From Verrucomicrobiota bacterium (GTDB taxonomy: Bacteria > Verrucomicrobiota > Verrucomicrobiia > Limisphaerales > SIBE01), in assembly GCA_016871515.1 (NCBI GenBank), contig VHDE01000003.1:1-64000 (forward strand): a DNA stretch of 64,000 nt, given 5' to 3'. This document shows, piece by piece, positions 9,329 to 18,530 of the stretch. The notes below the pieces were generated by a model. That model was not told the DNA's origin. It did no database searches and worked only from the letters and a program-made list of their open reading frames with translations. How positions within the stretch are numbered: the stretch's first letter is position 1; each line of letters starts with the position of its first letter. Made by a program: the position numbers and the translations under genes.

Positions 9329-9865
9329 TCATTTGCCATTCCGAGATCGGGCGCGGATCTGGTCCAAGTTCAGCAACTCCATCGTCCGGTCCCCCAGCGC
9401 CAGTGCGTAAATCCGGTGCCGAGTCAGGCGGCGCACGAAATCGGGGCTCAAAGCCATCGCCGCAAAGATCGGGATGACCGTGTAGCCTTGGAATTCCGGG
9501 AAGTAGTCGAAAATGTCCTTCAGGCCCTCCGCGAATTCGTCAATGTACTTCAGCCGGGCGGTCGATTTGGTTTCCGTGATCACCAAACGGCGGCAACCAG
9601 CAATGACGAAATCAAACTCCCGCCATTGGCTGGGATCCTTCCGGCTCGGTTTGTCCATTCGCTCGGCGCGCAGTTCGAATGGGTCGATGCCAAAAACTTC
9701 GCGCGCCAGCCGAGGAATGTTCGGTCCCACGATGTCTTCGGCGAACCGGCCTACTCGATCAGCAATATGGGCCATTTCCAAAGTATGCTTGCGCGCTTCT
9801 GCCCTCATTTCCGCGATGCTTTGGTCCATTTGTTGACTTGTTGTTTTCATTTCGCGAATCGTCAT
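9329..9865 (-). CDS. PD-(D/E)XK nuclease-like protein
   Basis: 178 aa, intact inside a field of broken genes. The first 60 residues are helical with coiled-coil character (MDQSIAEMRAEARKHTLEM, IADRVGRFAEDIV). The second half contains EFDFVIAG, then a short turn and LVITETKST. This spacing gives the D...ExK signature of the PD-(D/E)XK fold, with Asp and Glu/Lys as candidate metal ligands. Similar DUF3782-like proteins are common in cyanobacteria and Verrucomicrobiota and are usually uncharacterised. No methyltransferase or transposase neighbours it. An in-frame ATG seven codons in (9847) is an equally good start. Nuclease activity is inferred from the motif only. Confidence 0.65.
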   Translation of the reverse strand: MTIREMKTTSQQMDQSIAEMRAEARKHTLEMAHIADRVGRFAEDIVGPNIPRLAREVFGIDPFELRAERMDKPSRKDPSQWREFDFVIAGCRRLVITETKSTARLKYIDEFAEGLKDIFDYFPEFQGYTVIPIFAAMALSPDFVRRLTRHRIYALALGDRTMELLNLDQIRARSRNGK

Positions 9866-9938
9866 CGTACTCTCTGCCGTGAACTGGGCGAGCGCTCACT
9901 CAACTGAATATTCATAGTTCACTGAAAAAGTTCTCCGT

Positions 9939-11467
9939 ATGACAAATTCCGACAAACCAAACCGCGCCACCGTACTTGTCGCGGACGACATTGCGGCGAA
10001 CCGCAACCTTCTGCGCGAAACGCTCGAACCGCACGGCTGCGAAGTCCTGTTGGTCGATAACGGCGATACGGCGCTCAAGATCGCCAAACGGGCACTGCCT
10101 GACTTGGTCCTGCTCGACAATCAACATGCCGGCGCTCGACGGCTACCAGACCTGCCGGCGGCGTGGATTACGTGACCAAGCCTTTCAAGGCGGAAGAGGC
10201 GCTTATGCGTGTGGAAACGCATTTGCAGATCAATCGTCTCACCCGGACTCTCCGGGAGCGCAACCATGAACTCTCGAACTTGAACCGCGCGCTTGAGGCT
10301 GAAATCATGCGGCGGCAACAGGCCGAGCAAGCGCTTTCCCTCCTGGGCGAACAACAGAGCGAGCGTTTCCACGCCGGAGGCACTTTGCGGCATGACGCCC
10401 CTTCCTACATCGAGCGTCAGGCGGATCGAGACCTTTTTGCGGCCTTGCGGCAAGGCGCGTTTTGCTGCGTGCTGACCTCGGGTCAAATGGGCAAGTCTTC
10501 GCTCATGGCGCGCACGGCGCATCGGCTTCGGCAGTGCGGCTGGGACGTCGTTACGCTCGATCTGGCGGCCATCGGGCAAAACGTCAGCGTCGAACAATGG
10601 TACGATGGCCTCATGGCAAGGATCGGATGGCAATTGCGCCTGGAGGATGAACTCGATCAGTTTTGGACCCGTCAGGATCGCCTGAGTCCCGTGCAGCGTT
10701 TCCTGACTTCGATCCGGGAGGTCGTTCCCGGGCGGAGCGCGCGTCGGCTGGTCATTTTCGTCGATGAACTGGATACGGTCCGCAGCCTTCCTTTTTCAAG
10801 CGATGAATTCTTTCCTGCGATCCGAGAGACGTTCAACCGGCGCAGCGACGATGCCGCGTTCGATCGGCTTGCGTTCTGCCTGCTGTGTGTCGCGTCGCCT
10901 AACGAATTGCTCGGCCAGGACGCAATGACGACCTTCCACATCGGCCGCCGCATTGAGTTGCACGATTTCAGTTGGCCGGAGGTTCTCCGGCTCGCCCACG
11001 GGCTGGGGCGCAATGTTGCGGCATCCAGTGAGTTACTGGAACGGATCTACTATTGGACGGGCGGGCATCCCTATCTCACCCAAAAACTTTGCCGCGCCGT
11101 GAGCGCCGATCTCACCGCGCAGACTGCGGCCCGCGTGGATGAGGTTTGCTTTCTGCACTTAATATCACCGCAAGCGCGAGAACAGGATGACAACTTGATC
11201 TTTGTGCGCGAACGATTGCTGCGTGGGCAATCAAGCTGGCCAGAGGTGCTTCCACTGTATCGGCGCATTCGAGGCGGAGAGGCCGTTCCTGTCGATGATG
11301 TGAGCCCGGCTGTCACCGCCTTGCGGCTTTCCGGCGTCGTTCGTGCGGAAAACGAGCGCTTGGAAGTCCGCAACCGCGTTTATGAGAGAGTGTTTGACCT
11401 CCGGTGGATCGATCGAACATCCTACTCGCATCCCAATGTCAGCGATTTCCAAAATAAAACCATCTGA
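9939..11467 (+). pseudogene. Receiver-AAA-like ATPase, receiver broken
   Basis: The front (from ATG 9939) is a CheY-like receiver start: ATVLVADDIAANRNLLRETL with the acidic pair, then DLVLLD at the phospho-acceptor strand. A frame change near 10122 moves the text to NMPALDGYQTCRR in the second frame. A deletion of roughly 30 codons then joins it to GVDYVTKPFKAEEAL, the receiver's last strand with its Lys, in the third frame. From 10163 a 434-codon frame is intact: coiled coil, then an AAA-like ATPase (Walker A in LTSGQMGKSSLMAR, Walker B LVIFVDELD, sensor-like TGGHPYLTQKLC). The ATPase could still be made from an internal start but would have lost its phospho-input. Its last codons overlap the next relic, suggesting an old operon. 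Confidence 0.75.
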
Positions 11468-12078
11468 AGCGACGATCCTGGTCGTGGACGACATCGTCGC
11501 CAATCGCAACCTGTTGCGCGAGATTCTGGAGCCAGCGGGTTACGAGGTATTGCTGGCGCCCGATGGCGAAGCCGCGCTCAAGATCGCCACGCGCGCAAGG
11601 CCGGATTTGATTCTGCTCGACGTGATGATGCCGAAACTCGATGGCTTTCAAACCTGTCGTCACCTCAAAGGCCAGGATTCCACCGCGCGCTCGAAGAGGA
11701 AATTCGGCGCCGCCAGGAAGCGGAAGCATCCTTCCAGGAAGCAGACGAGCAGCTCGGTTTGCTGTCGGAGCGCGAAGCTGAGCGGTGGGGCATTGGCAAT
11801 TTTGTCGGCCAGAGCCAGCGGTTGAGCAAGACATGGAAGGACGTTCGCCGCCTTCAGGAAGCGACCGCCACAACGGTGCTCATCACTGGCTGTTTTTCGG
11901 ACATGTGCGCGGCGCGTTTTCGGGCGCTCAGACCGACCAAAAGGGTTACTTCCAATTGGCGCATCGCGGCACGCTGTTTTGGGATGAAGTCGGCGACATG
12001 CCATTGCCTTTGCAGGCGAAATTGCTTCGCGTTCTTGAAACAGGCTCGTTCCTCTCCGTCGGCGCCGCGGGTGAATAA
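11436..12078 (+). pseudogene. NtrC-type sigma-54 activator relic
   Basis: It starts at ATG 11436, overlapping the end of the ATPase gene by 32 bases. The first part is a receiver (ATILVVDDIVANRNLLREIL; DLILLDVMMPKLDGFQTC) closely similar to the receiver at 9939. It then breaks, and a second frame gives a coiled coil (ALEEEIRRRQEAEASFQEAD) and the front of a sigma-54 interaction domain ([26 protein letters not shown]). Sequence that should hold the Walker A and the next 40 or so residues is gone. The text resumes in another frame at [11 protein letters not shown], the sigma-54 contact loop, through the Walker B region ([12 protein letters not shown]) to [10 protein letters not shown]. No DNA-binding domain remains. 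An intact rpoN is present at 50803, so such activators would have had their sigma factor. Confidence 0.75.
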
Positions 12079-12115
12079 CAGTCATCGAGTTATCGTGCCA
12101 AATCCCGCCCGTCGG

Positions 12116-12187
12116 CGGTAGTAGAGCGCGTCTCGCCTGTCCAAACGTTGAGGTGCATCATGACAGGCGGGACGCGCTGTCCTACCG
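12116..12187. repeat. Palindromic repeat, family B copy 1
   Basis: The arms 12116-12141 and 12162-12187 are inverted, each built around GTCTCGCCTGTC / GACAGGCGGGAC and ending CGGTAG / CTACCG. The same design occurs at 19751 and 45475. It separates the signalling relics from the permease. Confidence 0.75.
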
Positions 12188-12214
12188 GGATCATTCGGCG
12201 CCGAACGTATTCCA

Positions 12215-12243
12215 TTGAGGTCAGCCTGAGGCTTTGCTATAGC
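12215..12243 (+). promoter_or_regulatory. Candidate sigma70 promoter of permease gene
   Basis: TTGAGG (12215-12220), a 17-base spacer and TATAGC (12238-12243), placed about 55 bases before the permease ATG. It matches the vegetative consensus at four positions in each box; no other promoter-like pair is as good in this gap. Confidence 0.35.
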
Positions 12244-12298
12244 CAAGCGCGCGAAGCCTGTTCTTGATGACGATTGTACAACCTGCACGCGCCCATTT

Positions 12299-13699
12299 AT
12301 GAAAGCAGCGTCTGCCCCCGCTTCCACAGCCCACCCGCACCTTGCCCGGCGCTTCGGTTTGTTGCAGGCCACGGCTCTGAACATGTCGAATATGATCGGC
12401 ATTGGGCCGTTCATCACGATTCCGATGCTGATGTCGGCCTTGGGCGGACCGCAATCGATGCTCGGATGGTTCGTCGCGCTCGCGATCGCCATCCCCGACG
12501 GAATGATCTGGAGCGAGCTGGGCGCGGCGATGCCGAGTTCGGGAGGTTCTTACCATTATCTGCGCGAGGGATTCGGACGAGAGAAATTCGGGAGGTTGAT
12601 GGCCTTTCTGTTCATCTGGCAGTTTATTCTGAGTGGGCCGTTGGAAATCGCATCTGGCTGTATCGGCTTTGCGCAGTATCTTGCCTACCTCTGGCCCGGG
12701 CTGGTGGAGAAAGGGAATGGGCACTTTGCGAAGCTGATCGCCGCGAGCGTGGCCGCAGTCATTGTGGTGCTGCTTTACCGACGGATCGGCACGGTTGGCA
12801 AGATCACGGTCAGTTTGTGGATTGGCACGATGCTGACCGTCGCGGTGGTCATCGTGGGTGGTGCGATGAACTTCGACAGCAAGCTCGCGTTCGACTTCCC
12901 GCCGGACGCCTTCAAGTTTTCGTGGGGCTTTTTGCTGGGACTCGGCGCGGCCTCTCAGGTGGGCATCTACGATTACTTGGGTTATTACGACGTTTGCTAC
13001 ATCGGCGACGAGGTCAAAGAGCCGGGCCGCGTCATTCCGCGTTCGATCCTTATCAGTCTTATCACGGTGGCTGCGATTTACTTCGCGATTAACCTTTCGT
13101 TGATTGGCGTGGTTCCTTGGCGCGAATTTGTTCCAGCCAAAGACCCGCCGGCTCCAGTCGCTTCGATGTTCATCGAGAAGCTTTATGGCGGCAAGGCAGC
13201 GGCCATTTTCACGGTCATGGTCTTGTGGACAGCCGTGGGCTCGATTTTCGCGCTGATGCTCGGCTATTCGCGCATTCCGTTCGCGGCGGCACAAAACGGC
13301 GATTTCTTTAAGGTGTTCGGCCGATTGCATCCGACCAAAAACTTTCCACACGTCTCTCTCTTAGTGATTGGCCTCGTTTCCATCATTTGCAGTTTCCTGC
13401 CACTCATGACAGTGATCGGCGCACTCCTGATTACGCGAATTGTGGTTCAGTTCATCGGTCAAATCTTTGCGGTCATTTTGCTTCGCCGACGTGCGCCTGA
13501 TATGCCGCGGCCATACCGTGTCTGGTTGTATCCACTTCCCAATGTGCTGGCTTTAGTCGGCTGGATTTTCATTTTCGGCACGTCCGAACCTAAGGTCATT
13601 CTCTTCGGAATCGTATCTCTAATCCTGGGCATCGTTTTCTTTCTGATTTGGTCGGGACTCACGCAACGATGGCCGTTTGAACGAACACAAGCCTCGTAG
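12299..13699 (+). CDS. APC-superfamily amino acid permease
   Basis: 466 aa with about 12 hydrophobic segments, the usual size for the amino acid-polyamine-organocation family. The first helix carries the conserved unwound glycine motif (NMIGIGPFITIP), which in this fold contacts the substrate's carboxyl and amino groups. Helix 6-7 text (GIYDYLGYYDVCYIGDEVKEPGRVIPRS) fits the conserved loop of the family. The signature PYRVWLYPLPNVLALVGW lies near the end of the chain, as in LAT-like bacterial permeases. It should sit in the inner membrane and import an amino acid or amine by cation coupling. The substrate cannot be read from sequence. It stands alone, followed by a secreted hydrolase gene. 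Confidence 0.88.
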   Translation: MKAASAPASTAHPHLARRFGLLQATALNMSNMIGIGPFITIPMLMSALGGPQSMLGWFVALAIAIPDGMIWSELGAAMPSSGGSYHYLREGFGREKFGRLMAFLFIWQFILSGPLEIASGCIGFAQYLAYLWPGLVEKGNGHFAKLIAASVAAVIVVLLYRRIGTVGKITVSLWIGTMLTVAVVIVGGAMNFDSKLAFDFPPDAFKFSWGFLLGLGAASQVGIYDYLGYYDVCYIGDEVKEPGRVIPRSILISLITVAAIYFAINLSLIGVVPWREFVPAKDPPAPVASMFIEKLYGGKAAAIFTVMVLWTAVGSIFALMLGYSRIPFAAAQNGDFFKVFGRLHPTKNFPHVSLLVIGLVSIICSFLPLMTVIGALLITRIVVQFIGQIFAVILLRRRAPDMPRPYRVWLYPLPNVLALVGWIFIFGTSEPKVILFGIVSLILGIVFFLIWSGLTQRWPFERTQAS

Positions 13700-13777
13700 C
13701 TCTCTTCGGTAGCGCGCCGTCGCGCCGAAATGCCCCGTGCTTGCGTTTGTGCGCAATTTTCTCTACAAGGCCGAACC

Positions 13778-15799
13778 ATGAACCACGTCCATTTTCTGGC
13801 TGTTCTGATCGCCGCCGTTCGCTTCACCGCCTTTGCCGATGGTCCAGGCGATAATCTGCCTGACAAAGTTCGGCGTGTGCCTCCACCTGGAATTGCTATT
13901 TCGGAGGCGGACCGCGCCGTGCTGCAAGCAGGCGTGACGGAGTTAACACGGCAAGTGACCGCGTTGCGTTCTACGTTGACGAACAAACCAGGGCTGCTCG
14001 ATTTATGGCCAGACGTCCAAATCTATAACAATGCCGTCCGTTACGCTCTTGCCCACGACGAATTCTACAAGACGAACGAGACGCAAATTGCCTTCAAGCT
14101 GCTGCAACAAGGAATGGATCGAGCGAAAGCCTTGCGCGAAGGCAACGCGCCTTGGACAATGACAGCGGGCTTAGTCGTGCGCGGATACGTTTCGAGGATT
14201 GACGGATCGGTGCAGCCGTACGGTTTGGTTGTGCCGTCGTCGTTCGCTCCTGGCTCAGCTCATCAGCATCGATTGGATGCCTGGTTCCATGGCCGCGGCG
14301 AGAACTTGACCGAACTTAGCTTCATCAACGAACGGCAGCGTTCGCCCGGTGAATTCGTCCCGCCAAACGCCTTTGTGCTCCACCTGTACGGGCGCTATTG
14401 CAATGCGAACAAATTCGCAGGCGAAGTCGATTTGTTCGAAGCGCTGGATCACGTGAGCCGGCATTATCCGATCGACCAGAATCGTCTGGTCGTGCGCGGG
14501 TTCTCGATGGGCGGCGCCGCTTGCTGGCAATTTGCCGTGCATTATCCGGGCAAGTGGGCCGCGGCCGCGCCTGGCGCAGGTTTCTCCGAAACTCCAGATT
14601 TCCTGAGGGTATTCCAAAACGAAGCACTCAAGCCGTCGTGGTTCGAGCAAAAGCTTTGGCACATGTACGACTGCACCGATTACGCGGTGAACCTTTTCAA
14701 TTGTCCGACCGTGGCCTACAGCGGAGAAACCGACCGGCAAAAGCAGGCCGCGGATATAATGGCCAAAGCGCTTGCGGCGGAAGGAATGGAATTGGCGCAC
14801 GTCATCGGGCCGCAGACGCCTCACCGGTATCATCCAAAGTCCAAGGACGAAATTAACCGGCGCATCGACAGCATCGTCGCCCAGGGGCGGAATCCCGTCC
14901 CGCGCCAAGCGCGCTTCACAACCTGGACGCTGCGTTACAACCAATGCCATTGGCTGACGCTCGATGGCTTGAACGAACATTGGGAACGAGCGCGCGTGGA
15001 TGCTGAGATTGTCGATAACCACACCGTCACGCTGGCGACAAAAAATGTTTCCGCGCTCACGCTTTCGATGCCCGCGGGCCTATGTCCGCTGGATAACACG
15101 CGCAAGCCGAAAATCGTCATCGATGGGAATGAACTCGAAGCGCCGGCGGTACTTTCCGATCGGTCTTGGATGGCGCGCTTGCGAAGGACAGCCAACCAAT
15201 GGGGTCTTGCCTCGATTGTTGACGATAACAACCTGCGCAAACGACACGGCTTGCAGGGGCCCATTGACGATGCCTTCATGGATAGTTTTATCATGGTTCG
15301 CCCAACGGGCTCGCCGCTAAATGATAAAGTCGCCGCCTGGACGACCGCCGAGCAAGCCCATGCTATCGATCATTGGCGGCGCCAGTTTCGAGGCGAAGCG
15401 CGTGTCAAAGATGATGCGCAAATCAACGACTCGGACATCGCGGAACACAACTTAATCCTCTGGGGAGATCCGCAGAGCAACACTCTCTTGAGCAAGATCG
15501 CCGCACGTTTGCCGATTCGCTGGGATGCGCAGGGAGTTCATACGGGCGAAGCCATTTATCCGGCGGGTCGCTATGTTCCCGTTCTGATCTATCCAAATCC
15601 GCTTAATCCGAAACGTTATGTCGTCTTGAACAGCGGATTTACCTTTCGCGAATACGATTACTTGAACAACGCGCGTCAAGTGCCGAAGCTGCCCGACTAC
15701 GCGGTCATCGACTTGAACGTACCGATTTCGTCGCGCGCGCCTGGGGGCATTACGACGGCTGGCTTCTTTGGCGAACGCTGGGAATTAATCAAGAGATAG
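13778..15799 (+). CDS. Secreted alpha/beta hydrolase (prolyl oligopeptidase-like)
   Basis: 673 aa from ATG 13778, which opens a signal peptide (MNHVHFLAVLIAAVRFTAFA); the upstream ATG at 13730 would add 16 residues that spoil it. The N-terminal 130 residues are helical. An alpha/beta-hydrolase core follows with the nucleophile elbow RGFSMGG (Ser243), and a plausible acid and His lie further on (PHRYHPKS, His349/His352). A C-terminal domain of about 300 residues is of unclear fold. Similar proteins are annotated as S9-like peptidases or PHB-depolymerase-like esterases; planctomycetes and verrucomicrobia carry many. It probably acts in the periplasm or outside on peptides or esters. A shorter relative is at 60793. 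Confidence 0.8.
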   Translation: MNHVHFLAVLIAAVRFTAFADGPGDNLPDKVRRVPPPGIAISEADRAVLQAGVTELTRQVTALRSTLTNKPGLLDLWPDVQIYNNAVRYALAHDEFYKTNETQIAFKLLQQGMDRAKALREGNAPWTMTAGLVVRGYVSRIDGSVQPYGLVVPSSFAPGSAHQHRLDAWFHGRGENLTELSFINERQRSPGEFVPPNAFVLHLYGRYCNANKFAGEVDLFEALDHVSRHYPIDQNRLVVRGFSMGGAACWQFAVHYPGKWAAAAPGAGFSETPDFLRVFQNEALKPSWFEQKLWHMYDCTDYAVNLFNCPTVAYSGETDRQKQAADIMAKALAAEGMELAHVIGPQTPHRYHPKSKDEINRRIDSIVAQGRNPVPRQARFTTWTLRYNQCHWLTLDGLNEHWERARVDAEIVDNHTVTLATKNVSALTLSMPAGLCPLDNTRKPKIVIDGNELEAPAVLSDRSWMARLRRTANQWGLASIVDDNNLRKRHGLQGPIDDAFMDSFIMVRPTGSPLNDKVAAWTTAEQAHAIDHWRRQFRGEARVKDDAQINDSDIAEHNLILWGDPQSNTLLSKIAARLPIRWDAQGVHTGEAIYPAGRYVPVLIYPNPLNPKRYVVLNSGFTFREYDYLNNARQVPKLPDYAVIDLNVPISSRAPGGITTAGFFGERWELIKR

Positions 15800-15941
15800 G
15801 CGCCTGCTAGATCAAACCACAGGACATTGCTACGTTCAGCTTCGGTGCAAGAGCAAGTAGCGCGTTCGGAGCTGCTGGCTGTGAAAGCGCGAATCTGAAA
15901 CTGTTGCTGGCAGTCGTCAGTTCAGCGCCAGCATGCTGCTC

Positions 15942-17987
15942 TTATCTCTCGTCCTTCTTCTCTTTCGGCGCGGCCGAGTCCTTGTAGTCGATCTCCAGCG
16001 GAGGCATCGCGCCGCCTGGGCCTTTGAGGTAATGCTCCATCCACTGGAGCATGCGCATATTGTAATCAAGGCGGGCGGCCGCTTTGCGGTTGCCATGGAC
16101 TTCGCCGGGATAAAGAACCAAACGCACCGCCGCTTTGTTGTGCAGCTTGAGGTGGCGATACAGCTCGCGCGATTGGCCAACGTTCACCCGTGGATCATCC
16201 TTGCCGTGCAAAATTAGAAGCGGCGTCCGGTGCTGAGCAGCATGGTAAATCGGGCTGCGTTCGAGTAAAAACTTCCAATCCTCCCAGGGTCGTTTCAGCG
16301 AATGAACATAATACTCTTCATCGGCAATGTCCGTCGTGCCGACCTTGGAAATCTTATCGCTGATCCCGACGAACATCACTCCCGCAGCGAATCGATCCGA
16401 ATAACGGGTCGAACACCAAGCCGTCGCATAACCGCCATAAGAGCCGCCAGTGACTCCAACTTTCGCGCGATCCACCAATCCCATCGAGATGAGATGATCC
16501 ACCGCGTCGATCAAGTCATCGAATTCCTTTCCCGCTGCGTCGCCCTGACCTAGCTTCGAGAAAGCCACGCCGCGTCCGGTGCTCCCGCGATAATTCGGAT
16601 TGAACACGGCCATGCCGCGCGCCGCCGCTACCTGGCCGGGAAGATTGTAGCTTGTGAGCCAGCCATGGCTGACGTGAGATTCGGGACCGCCATGGACCGC
16701 CAGAATGAGCGGGTAACGCTTGCCAGGCTCCTCATCGAGAGGATGGATCAGAAGACCTTCGAGATCGAGACCGTCGCGCGCTTTGTGGCGGATCACTTCC
16801 TGGCGTGCGAAACGAATTTTCTCCAGTCCCGGATTGCTTTCAGTACGTCGCTGCAGCCGAGGATCGCTCTGACTCCAGGTGAATAATTCGGGCGGGTGAA
16901 CTGGTGAATGCGCAATAAGAGCGGCGTGCACTCCGTTTGCTGAGAGCGACACGCCGCTGAGTATCGGACCCGCCGGCCCAATCATAGGCTGGGGCATCTT
17001 CTCACTTCCACTCTCCATTAGATTGGCCCTGCCTAAGATCGTTTCCACTCCGATGCTCGCTACGTAACTGATCGCTTCGCTGTTCGCCCACTCAAAGTGA
17101 CTGACCTGCCCTTCAAAACCTGGCAGCAAATCACGCAAGGAACCCCCGGTTGCCTCAGCAACCATGAGGCGGCCGGGATCGGGGTCGTGAACATCTTGTG
17201 CCGCAATCAACCCGATCTTGCGCCCGTCCGGACTCCAGCCGACGCTGCCGAGTTTGCCGGGATTCTCGACGCGCGTGAGAATTTCCCCGCTCTTCGCGTC
17301 CACGACCCGAACGCGCTGGCGCATAAATGAATCGTCCACCGACGGCGTAGGCGCCATCGAGACGAGTAATCGATCTGCCACTGGACTCCAGTGGACCTGG
17401 TGCACGTGGCCTGCGAGCGCGAGCGGCGTTGCATTGGTTTTTTTTCCAAACAACGTCATGATCCAGATTTTCGCCGGTCGCCAATCTTCTTCGTAGATCT
17501 CCTGCTTGAATCCTTTGTCCTGAAGTTTTTTCTTTGCTTCGCCGTCCGCTTCGCTTGCAACCAAGGCGACACGCTGCCCGTCCGGAGCCAGGCTGTAGGT
17601 CGAAATGTCTGCTCCCAACTCCGCCGCTTTGCGAGCTTCACCGCCATCGATTGGAATCAAGTAGAGCGCTTTCGTTTTGTCATCGCCACGTTTCGCGAGG
17701 AACGCGATCTGGCGGCCGTCCGTCGTCCAACGAACGGCGCTAACGTTGACTTTGCCTGTTACAAACGGCCGCGCTGCTCCTTCGCGCGTGTCCGTCACCC
17801 AAAGCTCAATCCAGGGTTCGCCATCGTCATCGACGTTGGGTTTGCGCGGAACGCCCAACGTATAGGCGACGCGTGTGCCCTCTGGCGAAATGACCGCGCT
17901 GGTGACGAGGCGAAGTTCTGCAACGCGATGCGGAGTGAGCACATCCTCAGCGGCACGGCAAAATGCGAACGACAAAACCAGTACCAT
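15942..17987 (-). CDS. S9 family peptidase (acylaminoacyl-peptidase-like)
   Basis: 681 aa from the ATG at 17987, giving a short signal peptide (MVLVLSFAFCRAAED). The frame opens 75 codons further, but that part is only the translation of a palindromic repeat. An N-terminal TolB-like beta-propeller (blades such as VRWTTDGRQIAFLAKRG, VGWSPDGRKIGLIAA) gates a C-terminal peptidase S9 domain. The nucleophile is in GVTGGSYGGYATAW (Ser516), the acid in GKDDPRVNVGQ (Asp597/598), the His in YPGEVHGNRK (His631). Family members cleave short peptides or acylated N-terminal residues. Expected location is the periplasm. The gene is divergent from the MutM relic and convergent with the hydrolase at 13778. 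No truncation is seen. Confidence 0.9.
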   Translation of the reverse strand: MVLVLSFAFCRAAEDVLTPHRVAELRLVTSAVISPEGTRVAYTLGVPRKPNVDDDGEPWIELWVTDTREGAARPFVTGKVNVSAVRWTTDGRQIAFLAKRGDDKTKALYLIPIDGGEARKAAELGADISTYSLAPDGQRVALVASEADGEAKKKLQDKGFKQEIYEEDWRPAKIWIMTLFGKKTNATPLALAGHVHQVHWSPVADRLLVSMAPTPSVDDSFMRQRVRVVDAKSGEILTRVENPGKLGSVGWSPDGRKIGLIAAQDVHDPDPGRLMVAEATGGSLRDLLPGFEGQVSHFEWANSEAISYVASIGVETILGRANLMESGSEKMPQPMIGPAGPILSGVSLSANGVHAALIAHSPVHPPELFTWSQSDPRLQRRTESNPGLEKIRFARQEVIRHKARDGLDLEGLLIHPLDEEPGKRYPLILAVHGGPESHVSHGWLTSYNLPGQVAAARGMAVFNPNYRGSTGRGVAFSKLGQGDAAGKEFDDLIDAVDHLISMGLVDRAKVGVTGGSYGGYATAWCSTRYSDRFAAGVMFVGISDKISKVGTTDIADEEYYVHSLKRPWEDWKFLLERSPIYHAAQHRTPLLILHGKDDPRVNVGQSRELYRHLKLHNKAAVRLVLYPGEVHGNRKAAARLDYNMRMLQWMEHYLKGPGGAMPPLEIDYKDSAAPKEKKDER

Positions 17988-18000
17988 GAAGCATCTGGCC

Positions 18001-18069
18001 GGTAGGGCGGCGTTGCCGCGCCGCGTGCATCGCGAGTTTGACAAGGCGGCGCAGCAACGCCGCCCTACC
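18001..18069. repeat. Palindromic repeat, family C copy 1
   Basis: GGTAGGGCGGCGTTGCCGCG... (18001-18024) and its inverted copy ending CGCCGCCCTACC (18046-18069) form a 24-bp stem with a 21-base loop. The second copy is at 21760. It sits in the 5' region of the S9 peptidase gene, 13 bases before the chosen ATG, so its hairpin would form in that mRNA leader. Confidence 0.8.
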
Positions 18070-18210
18070 TTCAGATTCGAATTTACCAGCCGATGCGAAC
18101 AGGCGATGGAGTGGTTTGTTTTCACAGCAAGCGACGATAAGGCCGTCCCGGTTCGGAGGGCAACGACGAAACCGAGTTCGACCTTTCGCACGTTCTTCAT
18201 ATAGTGGCGC

Positions 18211-18436
18211 ATGCCCGAATTGGCAGAAGTCGAATATTACCGCAGGCGATGGAACCCCGGTATTGGGGACAAAATCGCTCGCGTGCGATTGCGCGAAGGG
18301 CTGGCTCTTTCACGAACGCTGGAAACGCAAAAGGCAATGTCCGCTTCACCGAGCCGATCTTTCGAGATCGAGAGCTGTCATTGGCGGGCGGACCACAGCG
18401 TGGTGCGGTGAGTGCCAAGCCAAGACTGGGCAATAA
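18211..18436 (+). pseudogene. MutM/Nei-like glycosylase, only both ends left
   Basis: The 5' piece begins MPELAEVEYYRRRWNPGIG, the Fpg/Nei N-terminus in which Pro2 is the catalytic nucleophile and Glu3 the proton donor. About 27 codons later, near 18290, the text changes frame to GWLFHERWKRKRQCPLHRAD and then IGGRTTAWCGECQ, which looks like the C-terminal zinc finger with its GGRTT/WC..C pattern. The roughly 200 residues between (helix-two-turn-helix, most of the beta-sandwich) are absent. The zinc finger's first CxxC is also altered (CPLH). The relic stops at TAA 18434-18436. It lies divergently beside the S9 peptidase gene. The catalytic end and the zinc end alone cannot repair DNA. Confidence 0.75.
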
Positions 18437-18530
18437 GTTCGACATACGACCCTGCACCGCAGAGAGGGGCGCGGATGGGCGGGATAATTCTTTCAAATGT
18501 TCGCACTGGCGTTACTGTTCAGGCGTTCGC

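Noticed and set aside
12221-13351. A 376-codon minus-strand frame
   Set aside because: It is antisense to the APC permease, is rich in Arg/His/Asp as expected from the reverse frame, and shows no family motif or ribosome site.
14255-15022. A 255-codon minus-strand frame
   Set aside because: Antisense to the secreted hydrolase with Ser243 elbow; composition is that of a shadow.
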